Below, in pieces: positions 18,401-22,507 of a DNA stretch of 64,000 nucleotides. Origin of the DNA: Amyelois transitella. Its lineage: Eukaryota > Arthropoda > Insecta > Lepidoptera > Pyralidae. The notes beneath the pieces are model-generated. The model ran no database searches, was not told the DNA's origin, and was given only the letters and a program-made list of their open reading frames with translations. The DNA is taken from the NCBI RefSeq assembly GCF_032362555.1, contig NC_083534.1, forward strand, positions 1,020,001 through 1,084,000. The letters are read 5' to 3'. Positions within the stretch are counted from its first letter, which is position 1, and the number at the start of each line of letters is the position of its first letter. Both the position numbers and the translations under genes were made by a program.

Positions 18401-19270
18401 CAGTATTGAAAAGACTGATAGGCCACGCATGTCTACCCCACAAGGGATATAGACGTGACCATATATATGTATGTATGTACGCGTAAATTTCTTCGCGCTG
18501 ACTAACAGTTGTCGTGTGACCGGCTATTGTCACGTGCGGCGTATAGATGTCGCCACACAGCTCAAACTCTCCAACGTCCAGTGGAAGCTATAATATAGAA
18601 AAGAAATAAAGAAAAAACTCACCAACGCCAACGTCTATGGCGGCAGCGGACTTGTCCGTGGTGGGATCGCTGACCAGCAACACCTTCAGGCGATTTGACA
18701 GCTCCAGACCTCTGAAACAAGATTATGTCAATGACTAGCTGTGCCCGCGTCTTCGTCCGCGTGGTATAGTTATTTTGGACATCATTGAAGCTCTCAAGGA
18801 TGAATAATTTTCCCCAAATTTTTTTTTTCACATTTTCCATTATTTCTTTGCTCCTTATAGTTGCAGCATGATGTTATATAGCCTAGAGCCTTCCTCTATA
18901 AATGGTCTATTCAGCACAAAAATAATTTTCAATACGAATCCGTAGTTTCTGAGATTAGCGGGTTCAAACAAACAAACTCTTCAGCTTTATAATATTAGTA
19001 TAGATTAGATCTCTATAAAAACTATTCAACACGGACGAAGTCGCGAGCACAGCTAGTATTCTGATATTTACTTTAAATTAAAAATTCAATTTATTAATTT
19101 AAAAGAGAAATAAAAGGAATTGTTATTTATAAAAAAAAATACCTGTATTCCCTGTTATCAACCTGGGATTTCACAATATCATTGACCCTTTTCACCACTC
19201 CTGGAGAACCGGGTCCTCGGGGGCCTGGGGTTCCCGGTGGATGCCTCGGGGAGCACTGAGGTGACGTCAT
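306..19270 (-). CDS. Ide: Insulin-degrading enzyme, 18 coding exons, C-terminus off window
   Basis: M16 zinc metalloprotease that degrades insulin and other small peptides, mainly cytosolic. Coding exons on the minus strand are 19143-19270, 18623-18711, 18040-18125, 16999-17120, 14724-14893, 13769-13891, 12648-12850, 12129-12214, 11347-11461, 9399-9536, 8992-9113, 7962-8046, 7228-7356, 6455-6537, 6061-6205, 2777-2932, 2026-2101 and 306-432. All have GT..AG borders and all phases join, giving 727 residues in frame. The inverted zinc motif HFCEH is in exon 3 and the third ligand Glu in SEHEKN is in exon 5. The order follows the family (human IDE is about 1019 residues), so the last quarter, including the C-terminal Arg/Tyr catalytic pair, is left of the window. 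The first ATG gives MTSPQ.., equivalent to the internal cytosolic start; no in-frame upstream ATG for a mitochondrial leader was found. Introns are packed with SINEs and Helitrons. Confidence 0.96.
456..724 (-). repeat. G element, near full length
   Basis: (CATA)n tail at the left, CACGTCTCCATCCCTTG, and head GGGAACCACACGGCAC at the right. Fills the intron between Ide exons 17 and 18 with the next two elements. Confidence 0.85.
736..988 (+). mobile_element. Hel-A non-autonomous Helitron, complete
   Basis: Starts TCTATACTAATATTATAAAG and ends GCGGGCACAGCTAG, flanked by A and T. A short hairpin (CGCGGAC-GAA-GTCGCG) sits about 10 bases before CTAG, the arrangement expected of a rolling-circle 3' end. 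Confidence 0.85.
999..1232 (+). repeat. G element
   Basis: Head GTGCCGTGTGGTCCCCGG to CTGTCTACGCCGCATGGG; no (TATG)n tail remains. Confidence 0.8.
1365..1480 (+). repeat. F element
   Basis: GCTGCAGTGTAGTTTG, CCGCTTCTTCTACACATG, and CGACGTCAATAAGTGATACC. This copy shows the uninterrupted form of the site hit by the LINE at 3075-4745. Confidence 0.65.
1482..1608 (+). repeat. tSINE 3' half
   Basis: AAGTATTTATTATAAAATAC..CTCGTAACACAAGTCTCGAAC..ATCCCGTATAT. Lacks the tRNA-like head. Confidence 0.75.
1661..1921 (-). repeat. G element, near full length
   Basis: Complete from (CATA)n through CGTCTATATCCCTTGTGG to the head GGGAACCACACGGCAC. Confidence 0.85.
2026..2101 (-). CDS. Ide: Ide exon 17
   Basis: Encodes [20 protein letters not shown] and then LDSAE; TTCCAG acceptor and GTGAG donor, leaving in phase 1. 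Confidence 0.9.
2134..2401 (-). mobile_element. Hel-A, 3' terminus eroded
   Basis: GCCCGCGTCTTCGTCCGCG at the left and CTTCAGCTTTATAATATAAG at the right; the terminal CTAG is lost. Begins 33 bp upstream of Ide exon 17. Confidence 0.75.
2448..2556 (-). mobile_element. Hel-A 3' fragment
   Basis: CTAG-terminated end with GCCCGCGACTCCGTCCGCG; the 5' half is missing and the next element follows directly. Confidence 0.7.
2561..2765 (-). mobile_element. Hel-B non-autonomous Helitron, complete
   Basis: On its own strand starts TCCTACTACTATTGTAAAGG and ends GCGGGCGGCCTCTAG. It shares the 3' CGCGACTTCGTCCGC hairpin with Hel-A but has a different 5' half (AGTTTTTGCGTGAAAG). Ends 11 bp from the Ide exon 16 donor. 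Confidence 0.85.
2777..2932 (-). CDS. Ide: Ide exon 16
   Basis: Encodes [20 protein letters not shown] through [13 protein letters not shown], 52 whole codons. A Hel-B copy ends 11 bp beyond its splice donor. Confidence 0.95.
2941..3010 (-). repeat. G element 3' fragment
   Basis: CGTCTATATCCCTTGCGG and CCAACAGTCTTGAAAA, then an abrupt switch to F sequence. Confidence 0.7.
3011..3074 (+). repeat. F element, left part split by LINE
   Basis: GTAGTTTGTTCCGCCGC..GCTTTGGAAGCGG. The remainder resumes at 4746 (ACGTCAATAAGTGATACC). Confidence 0.65.
3075..4745 (+). mobile_element. 5'-truncated non-LTR retrotransposon (Jockey/CR1-group)
   Basis: Holds reverse transcriptase and C-terminal region, a 3' UTR with AATAAA near 4722, and a (GATTT)n-type tail. 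It is inserted in an F element, whose two halves flank it at 3011-3074 and 4746-4795. 5' truncation is typical of target-primed insertion. The exact clade cannot be fixed by eye. Confidence 0.85.
3110..4540 (+). CDS. LINE reverse transcriptase, N-terminally truncated, frame open
   Basis: 476 codons in one open frame. Visible RT blocks: [15 protein letters not shown] near residue 12, [29 protein letters not shown] (first catalytic Asp), [20 protein letters not shown], and FADD (catalytic pair) near residue 200. A C-terminal region with [14 protein letters not shown] follows. The endonuclease domain is missing, and the true ORF began further upstream (codons FLIN precede the first Met), so the Met is only the first in the truncated copy. 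It cannot retrotranspose autonomously. Confidence 0.88.
   Translation: MCISAGIYPDKLKPTIIKPLHKKGDKKIMSNFRPVALGTIFTKIFEKYLYDSIYNYLTKYKILCDEQKGFRKNKTISMAIYDMLDIVMKNVDKRNPVCVVYTDMTQAFDFVNRNRLLNKLNTYGIRGNVLNLIKSYLDNRSQCVEITSICPKKKQEINHLSGYRINKFGVPQGSVLGPLLFLIYINDLPQKVQQKMVLFADDSTAIIKCDDPKEYEYDINNTINDIIQWLETNNLKINLMKTKVMQFYNRKIPPNLNIQYNSQNIDEVQTTKFLGLTVDSQLSWSSHIEEVCKKLNKSAYALFRISKKVKLEAALVAYHGLVTPHLNYGVIFWGNAVEVNKVFKAQKRCIRSMCGLKSRDSCVPMFKAHKMLTLPSIYILEVCLFVKSNPHLFTKIADIRMRPDRVRPQYQQKLVIGGHHKSLISNNVIGMAPKIFNKLPDSYKTEDLVTFKKTIKQLLIERCYYSVKDFLQDNLT
4746..4795 (+). repeat. F element, right part after LINE
   Basis: TTAAATTATGTGACGTCAATAAGTG.. continues the F copy begun at 3011 (shown here in abbreviated form). 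Confidence 0.6.
4822..4935 (-). repeat. G element 3' fragment
   Basis: CGTCTATATCCCTTGCGG to AAGATAGAATTGA; abuts a plus-strand G fragment, forming an inverted pair. Confidence 0.7.
4950..5180 (+). repeat. G element, head missing
   Basis: CCACTCCGTCTCTTTCC to GACGTGACCATATGTATG. Confidence 0.75.
5205..5959. mobile_element. hAT-type non-autonomous DNA transposon with 8-bp TSD
   Basis: Terminal inverted repeats TAGGGATGTAAA and its inverted partner TTTTACAACCCTA. Identical 8-bp target duplications CCCGCAAG lie at 5197-5204 and 5960-5967. No transposase frame. The interior is rich in GGTAAAATTCGGTAAAA-type repeats and holds a nested G fragment. Eight-bp duplications are the hAT hallmark. Confidence 0.85.
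5628..5803 (+). repeat. G element fragment nested in hAT element
   Basis: ATACTTGGGCTTCTTCATTTAGGCG to GACGTGACTATATGTATG (abbreviated ends); head absent. Confidence 0.75.
6061..6205 (-). CDS. Ide: Ide exon 15
   Basis: Encodes [20 protein letters not shown] and then [20 protein letters not shown], matching the [18 protein letters not shown] block of the family. Confidence 0.95.
6216..6323 (+). repeat. AATAC-rich minisatellite
   Basis: Irregular repeats of AATACAATACAATTC just upstream of the Ide exon 15 acceptor. Confidence 0.75.
6324..6437 (+). repeat. G element 3' half
   Basis: Ends GACGTGATCATATGTATG, 18 bp from the Ide exon 14 donor. Confidence 0.75.
6455..6537 (-). CDS. Ide: Ide exon 14
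   Basis: Encodes [20 protein letters not shown] and then VMTFDLV, matching the LWFKxDxxFxLPKA block. Ends in phase 2. Confidence 0.94.
6578..6696 (-). repeat. G element 5' half
   Basis: TAGTCGCCTTTTACGA to the head GGGAACCACACGGCA. Confidence 0.7.
6755..7008 (-). repeat. G element, near full length
   Basis: Complete from ATAATCACGTCTATATCC to CCACACGGCAC. Confidence 0.85.
7009..7222 (+). repeat. (TATG)n/(CATA)n tract with isolated G head
   Basis: Tetranucleotide tracts surround a lone G head GTGTCGTGTGGTTCCC at 7073-7094; compatible with a G copy whose body was lost. Confidence 0.75.
7228..7356 (-). CDS. Ide: Ide exon 13
   Basis: Encodes [20 protein letters not shown] and then [21 protein letters not shown] run of nine C on the coding strand encodes the PPP, a likely site of length variation or sequencing indels. 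The donor GTCAGA abuts a (TATG)n tract. Confidence 0.92.
7380..7574 (-). mobile_element. Hel-B, complete
   Basis: CTAGAGGCCGCCCGCGACTT at the left and AATAGTAGTAGGA at the right; 23 bp upstream of Ide exon 13. Confidence 0.85.
7575..7961. repeat. Intron with Hel-C-like remnant
   Basis: 7715-7780 (GTTAGACAACAGTGAACTTTG, AGCAATAAAGCTCA) matches the interior of the Hel-C copy at 22011-22347. The rest of this stretch shows nothing recognisable. Confidence 0.5.
7962..8046 (-). CDS. Ide: Ide exon 12
   Basis: Encodes [20 protein letters not shown] and then DIEPNKIK; the WYGT block is a family hallmark. CTAG acceptor, GTAAG donor. Confidence 0.93.
8160..8550 (-). repeat. E element, long copy
   Basis: On its strand contains CTTTAGTCCCGGTCGCATCC, GAGGAGCCCGGGGTGCGCC, GGTTGGCTGGAAGAGATC and ends GAACAATAAAGCATTTACC, a polyadenylation-like end suggesting a retroposed element. 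Confidence 0.65.
8608..8702 (+). repeat. G element 5' fragment
   Basis: CCATGGATGTCGTAAAAGGC and TAAGGGATAGACTTA. Confidence 0.65.
8774..8925 (-). repeat. F element
   Basis: TTAGACGTCACATCAATT, CCGCTTTCAAAGCGC and CAAACTACACTGCACC. Confidence 0.6.
8992..9113 (-). CDS. Ide: Ide exon 11
   Basis: Encodes [20 protein letters not shown] and then [20 protein letters not shown], ending in phase 2 at GTAAGT. Confidence 0.94.
9158..9292. repeat. Two tandem units of about 67 bp
   Basis: AAACAATATCATGGGTTG and AAACAATATCATGCGCTG head two diverged units, each with ATAAAAGAC.. and TTATTTAA; family unknown. Confidence 0.6.
9399..9536 (-). CDS. Ide: Ide exon 10
   Basis: Encodes [20 protein letters not shown] and then [20 protein letters not shown], 46 whole codons with TTCGCAG acceptor and GTGAGT donor. 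Confidence 0.94.
9557..9794. repeat. Unclassified interspersed repeat
   Basis: CGAGCTTTGCTCGGTCTACC is partly palindromic (GAGC/GCTC). It continues to GTTTCCGAGATCCTGATT and GAATTGCTCGTTTAAA. No open frame or terminal repeats seen. Confidence 0.45.
9804..9860 (-). mobile_element. Hel-A 3' fragment
   Basis: CTAGCTGTGCCCGCGACTTC followed by GGCATCAT, then unrelated sequence. Confidence 0.7.
9900..10020 (+). repeat. Possible RTE LINE 3' remnant
   Basis: GAGGCCTTTGCCCAGTAGTG resembles the C-terminal coding end of RTE elements (EAFAQQWD-like). Short and degenerate. Confidence 0.35.
10021..10700. other. Intron sequence without recognised feature
   Basis: AT-rich with a short GC-rich patch at 10228-10280 (GGGGTGGGGGGCGGTC). 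No splice-flanked coding segment or known repeat recognised. Confidence 0.5.
10706..11046 (-). mobile_element. Helitron-like 5' region with internal tandem duplication
   Basis: Two consecutive copies of a unit starting GTAGGAAATCCGGGATAAAA and ending CTTCAGCTTTATAATATTAG (10706-10864 and 10866-11040). The (CAAA)n tract between is of different length. Related to Hel-A at its 5' end. Confidence 0.65.
11118..11230 (-). repeat. G element 5' half
   Basis: GAATCCCAAGTTTACAAGCC to a diverged head ACAACACGGCAC. Confidence 0.65.
11272..11327 (+). repeat. G element tail
   Basis: GGCTCTGTCTACCCCGCAAG and GACGTGACTATATGTATG. Confidence 0.75.
11347..11461 (-). CDS. Ide: Ide exon 9
   Basis: Encodes [20 protein letters not shown] and then [18 protein letters not shown], covering the exosite region of the family. 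A G tail ends about 20 bp from the donor. Confidence 0.94.
11540..11807 (-). mobile_element. Hel-A, near complete
   Basis: CTAGCTGTGGCCACGACTTC to AGCTTTATAATATTAGTA; only the first bases at its 5' end are lost. Confidence 0.8.
11875..11988 (+). repeat. E element 5' part
   Basis: CTTTAGTCCCGGTCGCATCC to GATTGGGTGAGTCAGG. Confidence 0.6.
12050..12100 (+). repeat. R element tail
   Basis: TAGTCTCTGCCTACCCCTC and GAGGCGTGATTTTATGTATG. Confidence 0.7.
12129..12214 (-). CDS. Ide: Ide exon 8
   Basis: Encodes [20 protein letters not shown] and then LKARGWCN, the conserved [12 protein letters not shown] signature. TTTCAG acceptor, GTATTA donor. Confidence 0.94.
12236..12588 (+). repeat. 8-bp minisatellite (TTCACTYA)n, about 44 units
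   Basis: Units alternate TTCACTTA, TTCACTCA and TTCGCTTA across the Ide intron between exons 7 and 8. Open frames through it are artefacts of the repeat. Confidence 0.9.
12648..12850 (-). CDS. Ide: Ide exon 7
   Basis: Encodes [20 protein letters not shown] through a Pro/Arg-rich, GC-rich stretch to [20 protein letters not shown]. The middle (12731-12800) is much more GC-rich than neighbouring exons. Confidence 0.93.
12880..13034 (+). repeat. (CATA)n/(CAAA)n microsatellite
   Basis: Compound tetranucleotide tract; it is the extended tail of the R element that follows. Confidence 0.85.
13035..13142 (-). repeat. R element 3' end
   Basis: GGAGGGGTAGGCAGAGACTA and CCACGATCTCTGCATAC, the reverse of the LINE coding end ..[12 protein letters not shown]. 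Confidence 0.75.
13155..13258 (-). repeat. G element fragment
   Basis: GTTGCTAGCCCATCGCC to GAGATGGAGTGGTCC. Confidence 0.7.
13266..13512 (-). repeat. tSINE, full length
   Basis: Tail ACGGGACAGATTACACAG at the left; B box region GATTCGAACCCGGG and head GCCACAGAGGCC at the right. More diverged in the head than the other copies. Confidence 0.85.
13531..13727 (-). mobile_element. Hel-B, complete
   Basis: CTAGAGGCCGCCCGCGACTT to AATAGTAGTAGGA; 41 bp from the Ide exon 6 donor. Confidence 0.85.
13769..13891 (-). CDS. Ide: Ide exon 6
   Basis: Encodes [20 protein letters not shown] and then [20 protein letters not shown], matching the family. TTACAG acceptor and GTGAG donor, phases 1 in and 1 out. 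Confidence 0.94.
13970..14185 (-). repeat. Two consecutive G fragments
   Basis: A short G piece (GGCTTAACGATAGAATTG) precedes a second copy that begins at the (CATA)n tail at 14030 and stops at CATCGCCTAAA. Confidence 0.65.
14401..14488 (-). pseudogene. Partial duplicate of Ide exon 5 (3' half plus donor)
   Basis: Encodes the same 29 residues as the end of exon 5 ([14 protein letters not shown].. to HKFGT) with a GTCAGT donor. Eight codons differ and only one change is non-synonymous (Ala to Ser). The copy begins in phase 0, whereas exon 4 ends in phase 2, so it cannot replace exon 5, and it lacks the zinc-ligand Glu. Adjacent intron sequence is duplicated too, so this is a tandem segment duplication. 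A role as an alternative exon is not supported by phase. Confidence 0.8.
14724..14893 (-). CDS. Ide: Ide exon 5, third zinc ligand
   Basis: Encodes [29 protein letters not shown] (Glu ligand of zinc) and the [17 protein letters not shown] segment. The 3' half of this exon and its donor are duplicated 323 bp downstream at 14401-14488. Confidence 0.95.
14940..15140. repeat. E-like tail (+) then R element end (-)
   Basis: CTAGAAGAAATTTCTCTAG..CTTGTACTG resembles the E 3' end. From 15058, CCGGAGGAGTAGGCAGAGAC is an R tail in the opposite direction. Confidence 0.5.
15143..15222 (-). repeat. G element 3' fragment
   Basis: ATAATCACGTCTGTATCC and GGGGTAGACAGAGTC. Confidence 0.65.
15252..15923. repeat. 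Foldback: 178/181-bp inverted arms around a 313-bp core
   Basis: Left arm 15252-15429 and right arm 15743-15923 are near-perfect inverse copies (for example TAAACGGTTTTATGTTAAAC, ACAGTCGTGGGAATTATAAA and GTGGGGCACGTCAATTG). The right arm has three extra bases in an A/T run. Partial pairing extends inward (TAGGCAGTTG). No coding frame in the core. It lies directly downstream of a Helitron helicase remnant, so it may be that element's 3' part or a separate foldback element. Confidence 0.85.
15932..16180 (-). pseudogene. Helitron/Helentron Pif1-like helicase, C-terminal fragment
   Basis: On the minus strand the frame runs [20 protein letters not shown], then [20 protein letters not shown], then [13 protein letters not shown] and a stop. 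QGST and VALSRV are the late helicase motifs (V/VI) of Pif1-type helicases in rolling-circle transposons. Everything upstream is lost, so this is a dead remnant. Confidence 0.8.
16185..16420. repeat. Two tandem units of about 123 bp
   Basis: Each unit has TTTCATTTGATACCCAT, TGATGGGATT, ATCCGCCATTTTGTA and GGCCATCTTG-like ends (16195-16300 and 16315-16410). They follow the helicase remnant and may belong to the same element. Confidence 0.7.
16420..16990. repeat. Degraded transposon sequence upstream of Ide exon 4 donor
   Basis: 16440-16550 (ACAAAATTTCAGATTAATCG) looks like element-internal sequence. 16850-16905 has GATTATCCGGATTTTCGAT and GGATAATCGGGATTCTACTG, resembling a pogo/Tc1 terminal repeat. 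16915-16962 is a Hel-A 5' end. Confidence 0.4.
16999..17120 (-). CDS. Ide: Ide exon 4
   Basis: Encodes [20 protein letters not shown] and then [20 protein letters not shown], a strongly conserved M16 segment. The donor GTAAGTG splits an ATA codon shared with exon 5. Confidence 0.95.
17200..17445. repeat. 31-bp tandem repeat, about 8 units
   Basis: Unit TTGGTTGGCGTCAAATAAAT plus TACTTAAAACA, period exactly 31. The central units are almost identical. The unit is the TTTGACGTCAACCAATG stretch of the F element in reverse, amplified. Confidence 0.92.
17446..17540 (-). repeat. F element adjoining the 31-bp array
   Basis: TTTTACTGCCACTTCCGAAGC and CAAACTGCACTGTACC (abbreviated). Confidence 0.7.
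17548..17686 (-). repeat. G element middle
   Basis: GGGCCACGTTCAGATG to CTTTTACGACATCCATG. Confidence 0.75.
17744..18011 (-). mobile_element. Hel-A, near complete
   Basis: CTAGCTGTGCCCGCAACTTC to AGCTTTATAATATTAG; 29 bp from the Ide exon 3 donor. Confidence 0.85.
18040..18125 (-). CDS. Ide: Ide exon 3, zinc motif HFCEH
   Basis: Encodes [20 protein letters not shown] and then FLGTKKYPE. The HxxEH inverted zinc-binding motif supplies two His ligands and the catalytic Glu. ATCAG acceptor, GTGAGT donor. Confidence 0.95.
18181..18478 (+). repeat. G element with internal perfect palindrome
   Basis: Head GGTGTGGTTCCCGGC, tail GACGTGACCATATATATG. A 67-bp perfect palindrome (18362-18428) replaces the normal sequence before GTCTACCCC. 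Confidence 0.85.
18362..18428. repeat. Perfect inverted repeat, 32-bp arms, 3-bp spacer
   Basis: Left arm GCGTGGCCTATCAGTCTTTT.. (18362-18393), spacer GAG, right arm exact reverse complement (18397-18428). Would extrude as a hairpin. Confidence 0.95.
18479..18610. other. Unassigned GC-rich intron patch
   Basis: GTGTGACCGGCTATTGTCAC and ATGTCGCCACACAGCTC lie close to Ide exon 2. They match none of the other families and have no splice-flanked coding frame. Confidence 0.4.
18623..18711 (-). CDS. Ide: Ide exon 2
   Basis: TTTCAG acceptor and GTGAG donor. Encodes [20 protein letters not shown] and the following alanine-rich strand, the first beta strands of the M16 domain. Enters in phase 2 and leaves in phase 1. 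Confidence 0.93.
18735..19004 (-). mobile_element. Hel-A, complete
   Basis: CTAGCTGTGCCCGCGTCTTC to ATAATATTAGTATAGA (TC start at 19004). A second, plus-strand Hel-A 3' end (19020-19057, ending CACAGCTAG) follows. Confidence 0.85.
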
Positions 19271-19304
19271 GTTGGAGTGATGACGTCTTTGGTAAAACAG
19301 GGTA
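19143..19304 (-). CDS. Ide: Ide exon 1 (first coding exon; coding 19143-19270)
   Basis: The exon follows an acceptor TTTTCAG at 19305-19311 and ends at a CAG/GTATTT donor. ATG is at 19270. It encodes a Pro/Gly-rich start followed by [15 protein letters not shown], matching the family N-terminus just before the catalytic domain. The 34 bases before the ATG are open in the same frame, so a longer N-terminus would need an upstream exon ending in phase 2. Confidence 0.88.
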
Positions 19305-20030
19305 CTGAAAATTTTAAAAGATTGATGACTGTGGATGTTGCAAAAGAAGTAGGTATGCTGGATTTATGGCAGGTTTTATTTTCTGCATTTACTGCAGGCG
19401 GAAAAATATATCTTTGCCTACCCCCCGATCGGACAATTAATTAAATTCTTACAGACCAGTAGATAGATCAGAATATAACAGCTATTTAGAATACTTGTCC
19501 ATCTCTTTCACGTGCAAATTAACTTTTAAATAAAAAAAATATAGTTATATATTTCATTCTATATTCTAATAAGATTCTTTCAAGTTTTAAAAACAATAAC
19601 ATAATCACATCATGTTCCAAGTACCTTCATATTCAAGAAGAATAAAGTGTAGGTGTAGGCATTGCTAATAAGTAATCAATTTCAATAAACAAAAAAACAC
19701 TTGTATAAACAGAAGGCTTTTTGTGATATAATGATGCATTGGAAAAACTAACCTATTGTTATTGATTCGGTACGGTATGGTAGGAGAAAAACTGTGTATT
19801 CCAATAATCAACAACCTTCGCGATGCCAGCTTGCTGACTTTTGTCTTACAACTAAAATAAAAATCACACAATTTACAAAATAATTTCAAAGAACAAGCGA
19901 GACGTGTTGACAAGAAGAAATATTGAATTGAAAATGATGACAGAACGACAATGACAAGACAACATTATGACAATGACAGATTGGACTTAAAAAAAAATTG
20001 TGTGTAGGCTTGTCTTATTATATATACATA
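19305..20030. promoter_or_regulatory. Ide 5' region, probable leader exon and promoter area
   Basis: On the minus strand a good donor (AATAG/GTTAGT) at 19753 could pair with the exon 1 acceptor, giving a 5' leader exon somewhere in 19753-19990. The frame through 19753-19913 would join in phase but has only TTG, no ATG, so it is taken as untranslated. No clear TATA box. Confidence 0.4.
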
Positions 20031-20233
20031 CCCATTTCCTTCGCTTCATCCACATTCATAAGTAACTCTCTTCATGCGAGGTCGGTGGTTTCGGGTACTT
20101 TTTAACTTGACCCTTTACCAGGACGTCCTTAATTTGATCAAGATATGTTTGTCTAGGTCTTCCCACTTCGACCTTTCCCTACACACTCTCCATGTATATC
20201 TGCTTAGTCAACCTGTTTTCATACATTTTTTGT
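20022..20233 (-). repeat. R element fragment, internal deletion
   Basis: CCTTCGCTTCATCCACATTC, GGTTTCGGGTACTTTTTAAC and GATCAAGATATGTTTGTC; reverse of the LINE coding end, lacking the last 60 bases before the tail. Confidence 0.75.
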
Positions 20234-20344
20234 CTTATTATCTTTTGCTCAAAATATTTAATTTAAAAAAAATACGGTCCCAGTGAAGATGAAACCGGGA
20301 CTAACTCCAAAAGAATGAAGGAGAAGGTACAGTTAGTATCATAT

Positions 20345-20632
20345 TTGGGAAAGTTAGTATTGTGGCGTCATCTCTACATCTCTACGCCACAAGTCACAAC
20401 AACCATTCACGCAACGCTAAAGTCAAAAACATCGAAAAGTCTAAATCGCGCAAGCAAAGATTTCACGGATTGGAGCTCGACACTACATCGTCTGTCGCGT
20501 GATTCCCCAGGCGTCACACCAGCCTGGCGCAAGATCTTCCCTTTGATGGCGGTCGAGCCGAATCAACGCTTTAGCTACAGTATATTAATTAACATAAGTT
20601 ACAAAGTCACTTTGCGGCTACCTTGCTAAGTA
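20345..20632 (+). repeat. D element
   Basis: CTACGCCACAAGTCACAAC, AAGATTTCACGGATTGGAGC, CATCGTCTGTCGCG and GCGCAAGATCTTCCC. Similar copies lie at 36786 and 53127. Confidence 0.65.
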
Positions 20633-20662
20633 CTGGACCAGTACTTATTAAGTTAGTGCCTA

Positions 20663-20911
20663 CTTACATACATTCAAAAACGTCTATATCCCTTGCGGGA
20701 TAGACAGAGCCATTACTCTTGAAAAGACTGAAAAACTGCGTTCAGCTATTTAACTCAATGATGGAATCGAGATTCAAATAGTGACAGATTGTTCTCCTAT
20801 CGCCCATAAAAATAATCCCAATTTTATAAGCCTTACCCTTACCCGGCTTTTACGACATCCATGGGGAAGATATGGAGTGTTCCTATTCTTAAGTGGTGAG
20901 AACCACGCGGC
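20663..20911 (-). repeat. G element, diverged
   Basis: CGTCTATATCCCTTGCGGG to GAGAACCACGCGGC. Confidence 0.75.
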
Positions 20912-20979
20912 TGGTACCAACATATAAGTACATATTTAAAAATAAATTTTATTTTGTAGTAGTATGTAGGTTTGATTCG

Positions 20980-21036
20980 TGTGGAAAGCTGCAGTCTCTA
21001 CCTACCCCTCCAGGGAAGAGGCGTGATTTTATATAC
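20980..21036 (+). repeat. R element tail
   Basis: AGTCTCTACCTACCCCTCC and GAGGCGTGATTTTATAT. Confidence 0.7.
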
Positions 21037-21045
21037 CAACGTATA

Positions 21046-21306
21046 TATGCCGTATGGTTTCCGGCACCAATACAAAAAAGGATAGGACCACTCCATCTCT
21101 TTCCCATGGATGTCGTAAAAGGCGACTGAGGGATAGCCTTACAAACTTGGGATTCTTTTTTAAGGTAATGGGCTAGCAACCTGTCACAATTTGAATCTCA
21201 ATGCTATCATTCAGCCAAATAGCTGAACGTGGCCGTTCAGTCTTTTCAATACTGTTAGCTCTGTCTACCCCGCAAGTGATACAGACGTGACCATATGTAT
21301 ATATGT
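21046..21306 (+). repeat. G element, near full length
   Basis: Head GCCGTATGGTTTCCGGC, tail GACGTGACCATATGTAT. Confidence 0.85.
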
Positions 21307-21620
21307 ACGTTTATATATTTATTTATTTAACGACCCACCTACTCACATCTTAAAAGCACTGTAGGTTCAATCTATGACCAACATCATTTGCCAAATGACT
21401 TAGTAATGCATATGCGTTGTACGGAACGTACTTAATAGTTTGGCTTATGACTATGGGCCATAATGGTTATGGCAGAAACATTAACCAAGTATACACCTTA
21501 CTATATAGTTATATCACGTCTCTATTCTTAACGGAGTACACAGAGCCTAAAGGCTAAAAGGTCACGTTTAGCTGTGCTAAGATCACAAGTAGGTACAAAT
21601 TCGAATTCAAAATCTTTATT
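21307..21620. other. Intergenic, mostly unassigned
   Basis: Only a decayed G piece at 21506-21580 (ATCACGTCTCTATTC..GGTCACGTTTAGCTG) is recognisable. No gene. Confidence 0.5.
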
Positions 21621-21625
21621 GTATA

Positions 21626-21899
21626 CTAGCTGTGCCCACGACTTCGTCCGCGTGGAATAGTTATTTCGGGCATCATTGAAGCCCTCAAGGATGAATAATT
21701 TTCCCCGTTTTTTATCACATTTTCCATTATTTCTTCGCTCCTAAAAGCAGCACAGTGATGTTATATATAGCCTAAAGCCTTCCTCGATAAATGGTCTATT
21801 CAACACAAAAATATTTTTTTCAATTTGAACTAGTAGTTCATAAAATTAGCGCGTTCTAAAACACAAACATACAAACTTTTCAGCTTTATAAGTATTGAT
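21626..21899 (-). mobile_element. Hel-A, near complete
   Basis: CTAGCTGTGCCCACGACTTC to TTTTCAGCTTTATAAG. Confidence 0.8.
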
Positions 21900-22010
21900 C
21901 ATAAAGTACCTACATCAGTTGAATTACAGTACAATATGAACCCTGTTGGGCATCGCAATTTTAAAATAATATGGAACGGCGGGCAGGTTTATGTCGGCTA
22001 TTATGTTGAA

Positions 22011-22347
22011 CTAGCGGACCCGACAGACTTCGTTCTGTCAAAAAGATTTGTAATATGACAGTTTTTTGTTCCTATCTATTAGACCTACATTGCTTAGACA
22101 ACAGTGAACTTTATACATTAGCAATAAAGCTCAAATTGACTGTACGTATTAGTTAGAAAACGTTTGTATGGGATAAAGAAAAGGACTGTTTTTAAGGTTT
22201 TTCGGGCAATTATTTGGTATTTTTTCGCCGTAAAAACCATCGTTGAGCTTCGACGAATATTTAAAAAAAAAATTGGCCAAATTGGTCCACGCGTTCTTGA
22301 GTTATGTGCTTACCAACACATTTAGCGATTCATTTTTATATTATAGA
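22011..22347 (-). mobile_element. Hel-C non-autonomous Helitron, complete
   Basis: On its strand starts TCTATAATATAAAAATGAAT and ends GTCGGGTCCGCTAG. The hairpin GACAGA-ACGAAG-TCTGTC lies 9-10 bases before CTAG; flanks are A and T. 337 bp, no frame. Confidence 0.88.
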
Positions 22348-22507
22348 TATAACAAAGATATAACAATATAAAAAAATGTCGCATTATATTTGGAGTTAAT
22401 ACTAATAAGCAATTTAAAATAAATATAATTTAGGTCACATGTTAACGACCAAGTAAGCATGACTTACCCAATCCAGATGCAAGAGGTGGAGATGTCACCG
22501 CGATTGA

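Noticed and set aside
19753..19913. Ide N-terminal coding exon starting at 19913
   Set aside because: The apparent first codon is TTG, with an upstream in-frame stop and no ATG; phase fits but initiation is unsupported.
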